Below, piece by piece: positions 1 to 9,124 of a stretch of DNA of 64,000 bases; the stretch's first letter is position 1; every line of letters starts with the position of its first letter. The notes under the pieces were generated by a model. It worked only from the letters and a program-made list of their open reading frames with translations. It had not been told where the DNA came from and ran no database searches. The position numbers and the translations under genes were made by a program. The DNA is from Flavobacterium poyangense. Its GTDB lineage: Bacteria > Bacteroidota > Bacteroidia > Flavobacteriales > Flavobacteriaceae. The stretch lies in contig NZ_JAALLN010000016.1 in assembly GCF_011751075.1 (NCBI RefSeq), forward strand, positions 46,875-110,874, in the 5' to 3' direction.

Positions 1-743
1 CTATAAACTCCCCACGGATAACCCACGCCTATTTCTTTTTCGAGAAAATCAAAAATGCGTTTCGAATAGCGATAAGTAGGTTCAAAACGAGCCAAATCTT
101 TATTTTCCAGATAATATTCTAAAGGGATATTCGATTTTGATTTGAATTCTTTTTTGTCAAATTTTCCAATGGCAAGCATTAATAAATAAGAACTCATTGG
201 TTTTTTCATTTGGTATTGCCAATGAATTTCGTTGTTATGCTCCGTTTTGCTTTTCAAAACTCCATTTGAGATTGCCTGATATCCTTTTTCATAAGCAACT
301 TCCACATTAAAAATTACTTTTTCGTTTACATCATCAAAACTCGGAAACCAATTACTGGTATATCTACCCTGGCCCTGCGTCCAGATTTGTATTTCTGAAT
401 TTTCAATAGGGATAAAATACAATGCCTGTTTCGGCTTAACCAAATAATTAAAGTGTAGTTGATTTTTACTTTTTATAAATTTAGCAATGATTTGCAATTG
501 TTTGCCTGTGTTTAAAAAAGCAACTTCGTTACCGTTGAGTTTAACGTCGGTAAATTCCATGTTTTTTGCATCAATTTTAATCGTATCGGTAGGTTGCAAT
601 ACATCAAATTCGTAGTTCACATTACCGGATACCGATTTCTCTTTCGCATTTAGTTTTAATTGTGCTGAAACAGATTTAAAATCAACAAATTGAGTCTGCT
701 GTGCAAAAGCGAAGCTGGTAATAAAAAGAGCAAAATATTTCAT
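1..743 (-). CDS. M1-family aminopeptidase, N-terminal part (cut by window edge)
   Basis: Only the first ~247 codons lie in the window; the gene runs off its left edge. The start ATG (743) opens a signal peptide (MKYFALFITSFAFA, then QQ), so the product is exported. The following beta-rich region matches the N-terminal saddle domain of M1 zinc aminopeptidases, and the last visible residues (GVGYPWGVY) correspond to the segment shortly before the GAMEN substrate motif in that family. The catalytic HExxH motif would lie outside the window, so activity cannot be judged. It is divergent from the PP-loop gene at 856 across 112 bases. Family call is from pattern recognition, moderately sure. Confidence 0.72.
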   Translation of the reverse strand, partial: MKYFALFITSFAFAQQTQFVDFKSVSAQLKLNAKEKSVSGNVNYEFDVLQPTDTIKIDAKNMEFTDVKLNGNEVAFLNTGKQLQIIAKFIKSKNQLHFNYLVKPKQALYFIPIENSEIQIWTQGQGRYTSNWFPSFDDVNEKVIFNVEVAYEKGYQAISNGVLKSKTEHNNEIHWQYQMKKPMSSYLLMLAIGKFDKKEFKSKSNIPLEYYLENKDLARFEPTYRYSKRIFDFLEKEIGVGYPWGVY

Positions 744-855
744 TTAAAAATTGAATTTACAGGATCATTATCCCAGTTTTTAGGGTTGTTTTTTATGTAA
801 TGGTAGATTTTCTCAAAGTTACAAAGCTTTCACCAACAAATCGAATGAATTTTGT

Positions 856-1626
856 ATGTTTACTACAGAAAATTACAACAAAGTGTCAGAACCCATAAAA
901 GCCTTATTTAACTGGAGTAGCGGAAAAGATTCTGCTCTCAGTTTATACAAAATTTTACAGAATCCGGATTACAAGATTGAATGTTTGCTAACGAGTGTCA
1001 ACGAAAAATACCAGCGTATTTCTATGCATGGTGTGCGTACTGAACTGCTACAATCGCAGGCAAAAAGCATAGGTTTACCACTAAAAGTCATACAGGTTCC
1101 GGAAATGCCAACAATGGAAGTGTATGAAAATGTAATGACCCAAGCTTTAAATGAATTAAAAAATAAGGGCATTACGCATTCGGTTTTTGGAGATATATTT
1201 CTGGAGGATTTGAGAAAGTATCGTGAAGACCAATTAGCCAAAATTGGTTTTAAAGGCATTTTCCCGCTTTGGAACATTCCGACAAACGAACTAATTCAGG
1301 AATTCATGCAACTGGGATTTAAAACGATCGTAGTGTGTGTAAATGAAAAGTATTTAGACAAAAGTTTCGTAGGACGCATTATCGATCAGGATTTTTTAGA
1401 TGATTTGCCGGAGAATGTAGACCTATGTGGAGAAAATGGCGAGTTTCATACTTTTACATTTGATGGTCCGCTTTTTTCTGAACCAATTGATTTTGAAATC
1501 GGCGAAATCGTTTATCGCAAATATGAAAGGCCTAAAAACGAAAACACATCAAATACAGCTTGTGATACTAATGCTACAGACGCTTTTGACTTTGGATTTT
1601 GGTATTGTGATTTGATTCCCAGGTAA
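856..1626 (+). CDS. Diphthine-ammonia ligase-like PP-loop ATPase
   Basis: This 256-residue soluble protein has the PP-loop signature of adenine nucleotide alpha-hydrolases near its N-terminus (FNWSSGKDSAL, about residues 17-27), which binds ATP and adenylates a substrate. The rest (SVNEKYQRISMHGVR, VFGDIFLEDLRKYRE, CGENGEFHTF) fits the Diphthami_syn_2/DUF71 family. In eukaryotes and archaea this family amidates diphthine on elongation factor 2; bacteria lack diphthamide, so the bacterial substrate is unknown. No signal peptide. It stands alone, followed by a palindromic repeat. The ATG at 856 was chosen because it precedes the PP loop by a normal distance. Confidence 0.85.
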   Translation: MFTTENYNKVSEPIKALFNWSSGKDSALSLYKILQNPDYKIECLLTSVNEKYQRISMHGVRTELLQSQAKSIGLPLKVIQVPEMPTMEVYENVMTQALNELKNKGITHSVFGDIFLEDLRKYREDQLAKIGFKGIFPLWNIPTNELIQEFMQLGFKTIVVCVNEKYLDKSFVGRIIDQDFLDDLPENVDLCGENGEFHTFTFDGPLFSEPIDFEIGEIVYRKYERPKNENTSNTACDTNATDAFDFGFWYCDLIPR

Positions 1627-1628
1627 TT

Positions 1629-1784
1629 TTTTTAACACATAGAAACATAGCTTTTAGGAATGTGTAAAAGTCGTTTCTGTCATTGAAATAAACATAGTTG
1701 GACTATGTGGTAGAAATGTGTTTCTCTTTTGAGTTCTTTTTTTAAGCCAGAAACCTATGTTTCTATGTGTTAAATATAATTTTG
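1629..1784. repeat. Dispersed palindromic repeat, family A (copy 1)
   Basis: The left arm TTAACACATAGAAACATAG is matched by an inverted right arm CTATGTTTCTATGTGTTAA about 120 bases later, followed by AATATAATTTT. The centre has a smaller related inverted pair (CATAGTTGGACTATG). The same architecture recurs at 7491-7643, as a half copy at 40441-40488, and interrupted at 51135-51343. It is non-coding and lies between genes. Confidence 0.85.
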
Positions 1785-1863
1785 CGATCCGAGTGAAACG
1801 AATTGACGTAGTAATTATACTTTACAAAAAAATCATTTTCCCTTTATTAAACAAAAATAAACT

Positions 1864-2562
1864 ATGGATACATTAATACGCTTTATAAAATTTCCACTTG
1901 CTTTTGATGTTGCTAAGCTCAAAAGTGATCTTTCTAAAATAATGAGCGAAAAGTGGGTAGCACATTACAATACAAACGATTATTCCGGAAAATGGACTTC
2001 GGTTGCCTTGATGTCTATAGATGGGAAATCAGATACTATTTTTGCATTATCTAATGCTAATGCCAACGATACAATTAAAGCTACTGAAATTCTAGATTCC
2101 TGTGTTTATTTTAAAGAGATTTTAGATGGTTTTCATTTTGAAAAAACTGCTGTACGCCTATTGCAACTGGCTGTTGGTGCAGAAATCAAACCACATTCTG
2201 ATCATTGTTTGGGGTACGAAGACGGTTCGTTTCGATTGCATATCCCAATCATCACCAATCCTGATGTCGAATTTATTCTCGACGGACAACGATTGATCAT
2301 GGGTGAAGGGGAATGCTGGTACATCGATGCTAACTTTGAGCATTCTGTCGCTAACCGTGGAAATCAAGATCGCATACATCTTGTGATAGACGGAATACGA
2401 AACGACTGGACAGATGCTCTTTTTTATAAAGAAGCACCCGAAAATCAATTTACAAAGCCGGAGACCGTGATGAGCGAAGAGAAGAAACAACTTGTAATTG
2501 CCGAGTTACGTCTCATGAATACTGCTGTCGCAAATGAAATGATTAAAAATTTAGAGCAATAA
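1864..2562 (+). CDS. Aspartyl/asparaginyl beta-hydroxylase-like dioxygenase
   Basis: A 232-residue cytosolic protein with the double-stranded beta-helix pattern of Fe(II)/2-oxoglutarate oxygenases of the Asp/Asn beta-hydroxylase family (PF05118). His111 and Asp113 (KPHSDH), His160 (ANFEHSVAN) and Arg170 (QDRIHLVIDG) are the likely iron and 2-oxoglutarate ligands. The family hydroxylates Asp or Asn side chains or small molecules; the substrate here cannot be inferred. The last ~50 residues are helical and outside the catalytic core. A lipoprotein gene follows 31 bases downstream on the same strand, so they may be co-transcribed. Confidence 0.82.
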   Translation: MDTLIRFIKFPLAFDVAKLKSDLSKIMSEKWVAHYNTNDYSGKWTSVALMSIDGKSDTIFALSNANANDTIKATEILDSCVYFKEILDGFHFEKTAVRLLQLAVGAEIKPHSDHCLGYEDGSFRLHIPIITNPDVEFILDGQRLIMGEGECWYIDANFEHSVANRGNQDRIHLVIDGIRNDWTDALFYKEAPENQFTKPETVMSEEKKQLVIAELRLMNTAVANEMIKNLEQ

Positions 2563-2593
2563 ATCAGTTGATTTGCTTCAAGAATATACTTAA

Positions 2594-2989
2594 ATGAATC
2601 TAAATAATTTTAAAAATATTGGAGTACTGTTTCTTTTGATTTTTACAACCTTTTTATGCCAAAGTTGTCTGGTAAGTAGATGTGAAAGACCGCAGATTAC
2701 CGGTTATATTTATGATAAAAATACCAATAGTCCAGTAACAAATTGTAAAGTCGGAGAAGCACTTACCAATGAAATGGGGTATTTTAATTTAAAAGAAAAA
2801 AGATACTCTCAGTTTACTTTTTTTGGCTATGAAGCACCACCAATCGCTGTCAATGAGACTGTTTTTAAAGACGGATACGAAAAAGAAACGATAACGTTGT
2901 ACAATTCTTTCGGTGGCGGGTTAAGAAAAGGAACCATTCATCATGCAGATACTATTTATCTGAAAAAAGCAGTCAATCCCATACCCTAG
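2594..2989 (+). CDS. Lipoprotein with carboxypeptidase-regulatory-like fold
   Basis: 131 residues. The N-terminus is a lipoprotein signal ending in a lipobox-like QSC (about residues 23-25), so it is expected to be lipid-anchored in the envelope. The segment ITGYIYDKNTNSPV followed by NEMGYFNLKE is the typical opening of a CarboxypepD_reg-like beta-sandwich, common in Bacteroidetes envelope proteins. No catalytic residues are evident. It converges with the minus-strand gene at 3000 with only 10 bases between them. Function unknown. Confidence 0.7.
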   Translation: MNLNNFKNIGVLFLLIFTTFLCQSCLVSRCERPQITGYIYDKNTNSPVTNCKVGEALTNEMGYFNLKEKRYSQFTFFGYEAPPIAVNETVFKDGYEKETITLYNSFGGGLRKGTIHHADTIYLKKAVNPIP

Positions 2990-2999
2990 TCTATTCCTT

Positions 3000-3482
3000 T
3001 CAAGTTGACAAATCAACCCAGGTTATTAATTGCCACTTACCCTCTTTCTTTTCAAAAAAATAATCAATAAAAATCCCGTTGTTAGTTCCACGTTGCTGGA
3101 TTATGGCTTGATCCTTTTTTAAAATCAGATGTTGTTTATAATCTCTGCTTTCCGGCTCTTTATCTAAGTTAATGGCTGTGTATTTTTCTTTGTAGATAAT
3201 ATAATCAACCTCTTCTAAATCGGCATTATTGATCTTTATGGTCAACGGAAATTGAATTCTGCTTAACTGAAAAATTGTGTCCTGATTAAACAATTTAAAG
3301 AACTCGTTAAAGTCTTCTTGTTCGTTTTTATTAGTTACAGCTTTTGGTTTTGTGGCCTGATTTGCAACCCTATTTTTTGTCTCCTGTTTTAAAATAAGAT
3401 CATTTTGCAGTTCAGGATTCTTTTTGCAACTCGCTAAAAACAGAACTAGAATTACAATGGTTAACGGTTGAGTTATTTTCAT
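3000..3482 (-). CDS. Small lipoprotein, function unknown
   Basis: 160 residues beginning with a short lipoprotein signal (VLFLASCKKN), Cys at about residue 19. After a Lys/Gln/Asn-rich linker comes a compact domain of alternating strands (IKINNADLEEVDYIIYKEKY) ending in KKEGKWQLITWVDLST, similar in layout to small DUF4348/NTF2-like lipoproteins of Bacteroidetes, but I do not recognise a named family with certainty. Its start overlaps the stop of the DUF1697 gene by 4 bases (ATGA arrangement), so the two are translationally coupled. Confidence 0.72.
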   Translation of the reverse strand: MKITQPLTIVILVLFLASCKKNPELQNDLILKQETKNRVANQATKPKAVTNKNEQEDFNEFFKLFNQDTIFQLSRIQFPLTIKINNADLEEVDYIIYKEKYTAINLDKEPESRDYKQHLILKKDQAIIQQRGTNNGIFIDYFFEKKEGKWQLITWVDLST

Positions 3483-4033
3483 GCGTTTTGTTCTTCTTCG
3501 TACATTTTCAACAGGTTAGTTACCGTATTCCAGTTTCTGATCGTGGCGGTTACGTTTAGTTTTTTCTCAATATATTTTTGGTCGAATCTTGTTTTTCCTG
3601 CTCCAATGGCGTATTTTATAAAAATCCTGTTTCCATCAATACTTGCCTCGTCAGGTTTAAACTGACTAATTTTAAGATCATTGATGTTTTCGCTTTTTAA
3701 AACAATTGAGACAAAAGCAACATACAGTTTTTTAGTATCTACTTCTTTTTCTTTCAGGAAAGGGTTGTTTTTAAAACAAGCGTTAAGATCTTCTTTCGTG
3801 ATTACCACGGTAGGGACATCATGTCCGAATACCTTAAAAATTTCTTGTTTAATCATAAAGCCAACAGCTGATGCACTTGTTTCTTCAGTATCGACAAAGA
3901 CATTTCCGGACTGTAGATAAGTTCTGACATTTTGGAAGCCTAAATTTTCAAGCATTGTTTTTAATGCTTCCATTTTCATCATATTATGTCCCGAAACATT
4001 TATGCCGCGTAAAAGTACCAGATGTGTTGTCAT
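3479..4033 (-). CDS. DUF1697 family protein
   Basis: 184 residues with the hallmark N-terminus of DUF1697 (PF08002): HLVLLRGINVSGHNMMKM, then RTYLQSGNVFVDTEE. The family is widespread in bacteria, cytosolic and of unknown biochemical function. Length matches the usual ~180 residues. The ATG at 4033 directly precedes the conserved motif. It overlaps the downstream lipoprotein gene by four bases, indicating a two-gene operon. Confidence 0.85.
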   Translation of the reverse strand: MTTHLVLLRGINVSGHNMMKMEALKTMLENLGFQNVRTYLQSGNVFVDTEETSASAVGFMIKQEIFKVFGHDVPTVVITKEDLNACFKNNPFLKEKEVDTKKLYVAFVSIVLKSENINDLKISQFKPDEASIDGNRIFIKYAIGAGKTRFDQKYIEKKLNVTATIRNWNTVTNLLKMYEEEQNA

Positions 4034-4443
4034 TTCTTAAAAATTTTGTTCAAAGATAAAAATTCACTGCTAATAAAGATTAAACTCTGATCAAATATGA
4101 TTTTATGTTTAAAGTAAAAATATAGTATCTAATAAATTTTAATTGTTAGTTGATTGAATTGTTTAACTGTAATCTTGATAGAAACAACTTGTGCTTTATT
4201 TGAATTGCCTCCAATTTTAAAATGAACTCATATTGTTTTATAATCTATACATCCGGATAATGATTGCTCTGAAAATTTATAGGGAAACAAAAGAAGCACA
4301 TTTTCAAAATTCCCAATTAAAATCTATCTTCGTGTTTTCAAAGAGAGAAAAGAAAAATTGGAATAGAATGTAGAAGAAAACTAAAATCTATTCCTTGAAA
4401 TCTATCCTCTTTATTGTAACTCTAAAGGCCAAAAAATCTAAAA
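4034..4443. other. Intergenic region before recG
   Basis: 410 AT-rich bases between divergent genes. No open frame of convincing length, no strong hairpin and no copy of the repeat families seen elsewhere. It presumably holds both promoters, but no clear TAnnTTTG element with a correctly spaced TTG was found. Confidence 0.5.
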
Positions 4444-6552
4444 ATGTCTAATAATCTCCTTGAAACTCCTATCGAATATTTAAAAGGTGTTGGTCCCAAT
4501 CGTGGCCAATTGCTTCGTAAGGAATTAGGGATTCATAAATACGGAGATTTACTTAATTTTTTTCCAAACCGTTATATTGACAGAACGCGATACTATAAAA
4601 TAAATGAACTTCAAAATACCGGTTCCGAAGTTCAGATTGTTGGAAAAATCATCAATATAAAAACGGTTGAATTTGCAAAAAACAAAAAGCGTCTTGTTGC
4701 TACCTTCGTTGATGATACAGGGCAAATAGATTTAAATTGGTTTCAGGGACACAAATGGATTCGCGAAAGCTTAAAACTGAATGAAGTTTGTGTGATTTTT
4801 GGAAAATGTTCGCTATACGGAAGTCAGTTTAGTATGGCGCATCCAGAAATCGAGCCTTTAAACGAACACGAGAAAAGTCTTCGTTCTGCTATGCAACCGG
4901 TTTATCCTTCGACAGAAACGCTTACAAATCGCGGTATTTCTAATCGGACGGTCAATAAGTTAATGGAGCAGTTGTTTATAGAAACACAAGCTTTGTTTAC
5001 AGAAACATTTCCTTCTTATTTAATTGAAGAATTGAAATTGATATCCAAAAAAGCGGCCTTATTCAATATTCATTTTCCTAAAAGTGCTGATGCTTTGGCG
5101 AAAGCGCAGTTTAGACTGAAGTTTGAAGAATTGTTTTTTATTCAACTGCAATTAATTACCAAAAACCTAATTCGAAAACATAAAATAAAGGGGCATCCAT
5201 TTACAAAAGTCGGCGAATTTTTTAATGAATTCTACCAAAATCACCTGCCTTTTGACTTGACCAATGCGCAAAAAAGGGTTATCAAAGAAATCCGTTCCGA
5301 CATGGGCAGTAATGCTCAAATGAACCGATTGTTACAGGGTGATGTGGGATCCGGAAAAACTATTGTGGCTTTTATGAGCATGCTTTTGGCTATGGATAAC
5401 GGTTTTCAGGCTTGTTTAATGGCACCTACAGAAATTTTGGCGAACCAGCACTTTATTGGCTTATCTGAATTGGCTAAAACTTTAAATATTAACATCAAAA
5501 TATTAACCGGTTCAACCAAAACCGCTGCCCGAAGAATTCTTCATGAGGAACTCGAAAACGGCAGTTTGCATATTTTGATTGGTACACACGCTTTGTTGGA
5601 AGACAAAGTGAAATTTAAAAATTTAGGTTTAGCGGTAATTGATGAACAACATCGTTTTGGTGTAGAGCAACGTTCTAAATTATGGAAGAAGAATGAGATT
5701 CCGCCACATGTTTTAGTAATGACCGCCACTCCTATTCCTAGAACGCTTGCTATGAGTCTTTACGGGGATCTGGATATATCGGTAATTGATGAATTGCCAC
5801 CCGGAAGAAAACCCATTCAAACGGTACATCGATTTGACAGTAATCGTCTGAAGGTATGGAAATTTCTTCGGGACGAAATTGCACTTGGAAGACAAATTTA
5901 TATTGTTTATCCGTTGATACAAGAATCTGAAAAGATGGATTACAAAGACTTAATGGATGGTTATGAGAGTATTTCTCGTGATTTTCCATTGCCACAGTAT
6001 TCGATTTCGATTTTACATGGAAAAATGAAACCCGCAGATAAAGACGCCGAAATGAAACGTTTTTCTGAAGGAAAAACCAATATCATGGTGGCGACTACTG
6101 TGATTGAAGTAGGTGTTAATGTACCTAATGCGAGTGTGATGATTATTGAAAGTGCGGAACGTTTCGGGCTGTCTCAGTTGCATCAGCTCCGTGGTCGTGT
6201 AGGACGTGGTGCAGAGCAAAGTTATTGTATATTAATGACAAGTCACAAGCTAAGTGCCGACAGTAAAACCCGTATGGAAACCATGGTGCAAACCAATGAC
6301 GGTTTTGAAATCGCTGAAGTGGATCTTAAACTTCGAGGCCCCGGGGATTTAATGGGAACACAGCAAAGCGGGGTTTTAAATCTTCAAATTGCGGATATAG
6401 TACGAGACCGTGATATATTGTCTTTAGGAAGAAACTACGCCATGAAAATCCTTAAAGAAGATTCTGCCCTTCAAAAACCCGAACATGCTATTCTGAAAGC
6501 GGTTTTCATAGAGCTAACAAAGAAAAAGAATATCTGGAATTATATTAGTTGA
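4444..6552 (+). CDS. recG: ATP-dependent DNA helicase RecG
   Basis: 702 residues, the normal RecG length. The N-terminal wedge/OB-fold (about 60-150) is followed by a superfamily 2 helicase core: Walker A QGDVGSGKT (about 298-306), Walker B DEQH (about 400-403), motif III TATPIPRTLA, and GRVGRG of motif VI (about 583-588). RecG reverses stalled replication forks and processes Holliday junctions and R-loops. The gene stands alone; the following intergenic sequence carries a common Flavobacterium-type spacer repeat. Confidence 0.97.
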   Translation: MSNNLLETPIEYLKGVGPNRGQLLRKELGIHKYGDLLNFFPNRYIDRTRYYKINELQNTGSEVQIVGKIINIKTVEFAKNKKRLVATFVDDTGQIDLNWFQGHKWIRESLKLNEVCVIFGKCSLYGSQFSMAHPEIEPLNEHEKSLRSAMQPVYPSTETLTNRGISNRTVNKLMEQLFIETQALFTETFPSYLIEELKLISKKAALFNIHFPKSADALAKAQFRLKFEELFFIQLQLITKNLIRKHKIKGHPFTKVGEFFNEFYQNHLPFDLTNAQKRVIKEIRSDMGSNAQMNRLLQGDVGSGKTIVAFMSMLLAMDNGFQACLMAPTEILANQHFIGLSELAKTLNINIKILTGSTKTAARRILHEELENGSLHILIGTHALLEDKVKFKNLGLAVIDEQHRFGVEQRSKLWKKNEIPPHVLVMTATPIPRTLAMSLYGDLDISVIDELPPGRKPIQTVHRFDSNRLKVWKFLRDEIALGRQIYIVYPLIQESEKMDYKDLMDGYESISRDFPLPQYSISILHGKMKPADKDAEMKRFSEGKTNIMVATTVIEVGVNVPNASVMIIESAERFGLSQLHQLRGRVGRGAEQSYCILMTSHKLSADSKTRMETMVQTNDGFEIAEVDLKLRGPGDLMGTQQSGVLNLQIADIVRDRDILSLGRNYAMKILKEDSALQKPEHAILKAVFIELTKKKNIWNYIS

Positions 6553-6561
6553 TTTTTTTTT

Positions 6562-6600
6562 AGAGTACCTAAGGTTCTGAGTTGCTAAGTTTCTAAGATT
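6562..6600. repeat. Short spacer repeat downstream of recG
   Basis: The stretch TACCTAAGGTTCTGAG followed by TTGCTAAGTTTCTAAG contains two staggered copies of a (G/A)CTAAG-like motif. Similar words are frequent between genes in Flavobacterium; this is recalled, not checked. No coding potential. Confidence 0.35.
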
Positions 6601-6788
6601 TCGAAATTCTTGGGATTTGGGATTTTTTCCTTTTGATTTTTTTTTAATATATACTTCAAAGTATCATCTTAAACGGTCGAGATTTAAGTCTAAAATAGTT
6701 AAATAAATTAGTAAGCATGATAGATTTGGGGCTAAAAAGCATACCTATTTTAGAACTGATACAATGAAGCATATAGTTTACGTGTATT

Positions 6789-7391
6789 CTATTTTTTAGT
6801 TCCGTCTTTCTTTTCAAAAAAACCGTTAAAAAATCCTTTACTCACTTTATTTTTGTCGTCTTTTCCGGTGGCTACCAAATGATCAACATATTCGGTGTAT
6901 GTTTTTTTACGTTCTTCCAGAAAACCAATTAAATACTCTTCAGAAGCATGAACACCACTCGCCTCTTCTATATGTATCAGTTTTTTGTAAAGTGGCTCAA
7001 TAAACTTAACGATAACCTGCTCCGGAACAGATTTTCGGGTTCCGAAATAGCCAACAATTTCTCCGTCTGAATCCGAAATAATTTTAAAATCTGTTATTAC
7101 CCAATAGTATCTCCCGGTTTTAGACATGTTCTTGATAATAGCATGTATGTTTCGATTCCCTTTGATACTATCCCATAAAATTTTAAAAATAACTTTTGGC
7201 ATATCCGGATGGCGGATAACGTTGTGCGGCTGTCCGATAAGCTCAAACTCATCGTAGCCCGATACATCTATAAAAGCTTCATTGGCATACAAAATAGTTC
7301 CTTTTGTATCTGTTTTGCTTAATAATACTTTGGTTTTATTCCAATCAACTTCTCTGTCTGATGGATTTGGGCGGGTAATTCTGGTATCCAT
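6789..7391 (-). CDS. Aer-like PAS domain protein
   Basis: 200 residues with a single PAS domain (about 20-125). The diagnostic run is GYDEFELIGQPHNVIRHPDM (about 45-64) followed by KTGRYYWVITDF, which is the pattern of the aerotaxis receptor Aer, where the PAS domain binds FAD and senses redox state. Unlike Aer there is no transmembrane segment, HAMP or methyl-accepting signalling domain; the C-terminal ~75 residues are helical and end in a charged tail. It probably passes its signal to a separate partner. Nearby minus-strand genes encode a small helical protein and an MCP-type membrane sensor. FAD binding is inference. Confidence 0.82.
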   Translation of the reverse strand: MDTRITRPNPSDREVDWNKTKVLLSKTDTKGTILYANEAFIDVSGYDEFELIGQPHNVIRHPDMPKVIFKILWDSIKGNRNIHAIIKNMSKTGRYYWVITDFKIISDSDGEIVGYFGTRKSVPEQVIVKFIEPLYKKLIHIEEASGVHASEEYLIGFLEERKKTYTEYVDHLVATGKDDKNKVSKGFFNGFFEKKDGTKK

Positions 7392-7490
7392 AAATCTCGT
7401 ATTTTAAAATTAGTATGCAATTCCGTTATTGTGCATAAATAAGTGCGCTGCGTATTAAAATAGTATTTTTAACTTGTCGGGTGTTAGTAT

Positions 7491-7643
7491 TTTTTAACAC
7501 ATAGAAACATAGTTTTCAAAACGAAAAAAGGCGTTTCACTTGTTTAAATGCTCATAGTTTGACTATGTGATAGAAATATGTTTCTTTTTTATACTCTTTT
7601 TCATAAGTAAAGCCTATGTTTCTATGTGTTAAATATAATTTTT
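7491..7643. repeat. Dispersed palindromic repeat, family A (copy 2)
   Basis: The same structure as at 1629-1784: left arm TTAACACATAGAAACATAG, a central CATAGTTTGACTATG palindrome, and right arm CTATGTTTCTATGTGTTAA followed by ATATAATTTTTAC. The inner left part includes CGAAAAAAGGCGTTTCA, which reappears inverted in the half copy at 40441-40488. It sits between two minus-strand genes. Confidence 0.88.
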
Positions 7644-7668
7644 ACTAATTGTATGTAACGGGTTATTT

Positions 7669-8010
7669 TTAGTTGAGTTCTTCTTTTAGAATTATTAAGA
7701 GCCCTTTTGTTTTCTTAAATACAGTTTCCAGCTCATCCTCTAACCAATCCGGTAAAGTATTGTCGTTGGCCAGTTTCAAATGTTGAATATCATTTGCAAT
7801 GTGAATTATTTTCTTATACTGAAAATCTAAATTTTTCGCATTATGATTATCACTGTGATGGCTAAAAATTCGGGCCACTTCCTTCCCGAAATCAGTTTCT
7901 GTAATTTTCTCAAATGAATTTACAGCCACATCCTCCTGAAGAAAACTGTCAAATGATTTTTTTAAAGAATCCAGCATTGCATTTGTTGATTCAAAGTCAT
8001 ATTTCGACAT
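7669..8010 (-). CDS. Small helical protein, function unknown
   Basis: 113 residues, soluble, predicted almost entirely alpha-helical from its amphipathic pattern (NAMLDSLKKSFDSFLQED; DWLEDELETVFKKTKGLL). It contains a His-rich stretch (FSHHSDNHN, about residues 49-57). No recognised family. It lies between the Aer-like PAS gene and the MCP-type sensor gene on the same strand, but gaps of ~280 and ~225 bases mean it may be transcribed separately. Confidence 0.6.
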   Translation of the reverse strand: MSKYDFESTNAMLDSLKKSFDSFLQEDVAVNSFEKITETDFGKEVARIFSHHSDNHNAKNLDFQYKKIIHIANDIQHLKLANDNTLPDWLEDELETVFKKTKGLLIILKEELN

Positions 8011-8235
8011 AAAATAAAATTTAAATTAGAACAAATTGATTTAATAGACTTTATCAAAACCGTTAGATATAATTCATTAAAAACATCAATTATACTTGCA
8101 AGAAGGAATACAGCTCTGTCATATTCTCAAACTGCAAGGATTTAGATAAATGAAAATCTTTCTCTATTTTAATAATTCTCTATCGTTGTGTAAAAGAAAT
8201 CACGTCCAATGGCTATCATATAGCGCTTCTTTAGG

Positions 8236-9093
8236 TTAATTCGAAACTCTCGTAGCTGATTTTCCGTGAATATCATTAACCAGATCATCAATTTTTTTAG
8301 CACTTTCGCGCATCATCTCAAGGTAATTCAATAGTTGGTCATTGTCTGTATGTCCTTTTGACGCATCAATGAGTTTTAAAACGGAATCTACCGGAAGTTT
8401 TAAATCCTGTGCTGTTCTGTAAACAAAAACATTAAATTCATTATTAGACGATAATGTGCTGTATTTTGCAGAAGCTAACTTCATGTTTTCCAATTCGTAC
8501 TCGTCCGATATTTTAGAAATGTGATTTTGACTGTGTTCTTTAAAATAGTACGCCCAATATCCATTCATAATAAATACAACAGCTGCCAGGACCACATGAA
8601 TAATAAATGTCTCCAGATCAAAATTGACCTGAGAAAAGTACAATTGTAAGCCTTTTGGATCGCTGAAGATGAAATTTTGCATATAGGCCAAAACTCCGTG
8701 ATGCACTACCACCAAAAGCGTAAGCGGAATTTGCAGTTTCCAGTTTTGGTAAATAATCAGAATTGTACTGGCTATAAATACGGTAAAATGCATCTCAAAC
8801 AAACCATGCATCTGGTAAATATATTGCGCCATAAAAATCGCCAACACTATTGACAAAACATACTGATAAAAGTTCGATTTTTTAAAGAAGAATTTTGCCG
8901 AATAATACAGTAGTAGGTTAATGACACCTACTCCAACCCCAATTTCAAACGTATCGTACTTAAAGGCCAGGGCGATTCCAAGAAGAAAATAGATGGCAAG
9001 TACATAGTTGATAATGGTGTCTGATTTTTGTGTCATAGTTGACATAAAACTGTGCAGGTAATCTTGTTCATTCAAGCTTGCTTTTGTTTTCAT
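8236..9093 (-). CDS. Membrane sensor with MCP-type N-terminus and degenerate HisKA-like tail
   Basis: About 285 residues from the ATG at 9093; an in-frame ATG at 9156 would add 21 residues but overlap the upstream gene by 32 bases, so the shorter form is preferred. Six or so membrane segments occupy the first ~190 residues and include HGLFEMHFTVF and VVVHHGVLAYMQ, a His-containing pattern found in sensory domains of some chemotaxis receptors and diguanylate cyclases. The cytosolic tail holds FVYRTAQDLKLPVDSVLKLI, resembling the dimerisation helix of histidine kinases (usually SHDLRxPL) with the phospho-accepting His replaced by Gln. No ATPase domain follows. It is therefore a sensor without evident output. 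Assignment is by pattern only. Confidence 0.7.
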   Translation of the reverse strand: MKTKASLNEQDYLHSFMSTMTQKSDTIINYVLAIYFLLGIALAFKYDTFEIGVGVGVINLLLYYSAKFFFKKSNFYQYVLSIVLAIFMAQYIYQMHGLFEMHFTVFIASTILIIYQNWKLQIPLTLLVVVHHGVLAYMQNFIFSDPKGLQLYFSQVNFDLETFIIHVVLAAVVFIMNGYWAYYFKEHSQNHISKISDEYELENMKLASAKYSTLSSNNEFNVFVYRTAQDLKLPVDSVLKLIDASKGHTDNDQLLNYLEMMRESAKKIDDLVNDIHGKSATRVSN

Positions 9094-9124
9094 AATTTTT
9101 GGTAATTTAGGTTGAGGGTTAGAT

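Noticed and set aside
969..1277. 102-residue minus-strand ORF opposite the PP-loop gene
   Set aside because: It lies fully within a well-supported gene on the other strand and has no recognisable features.
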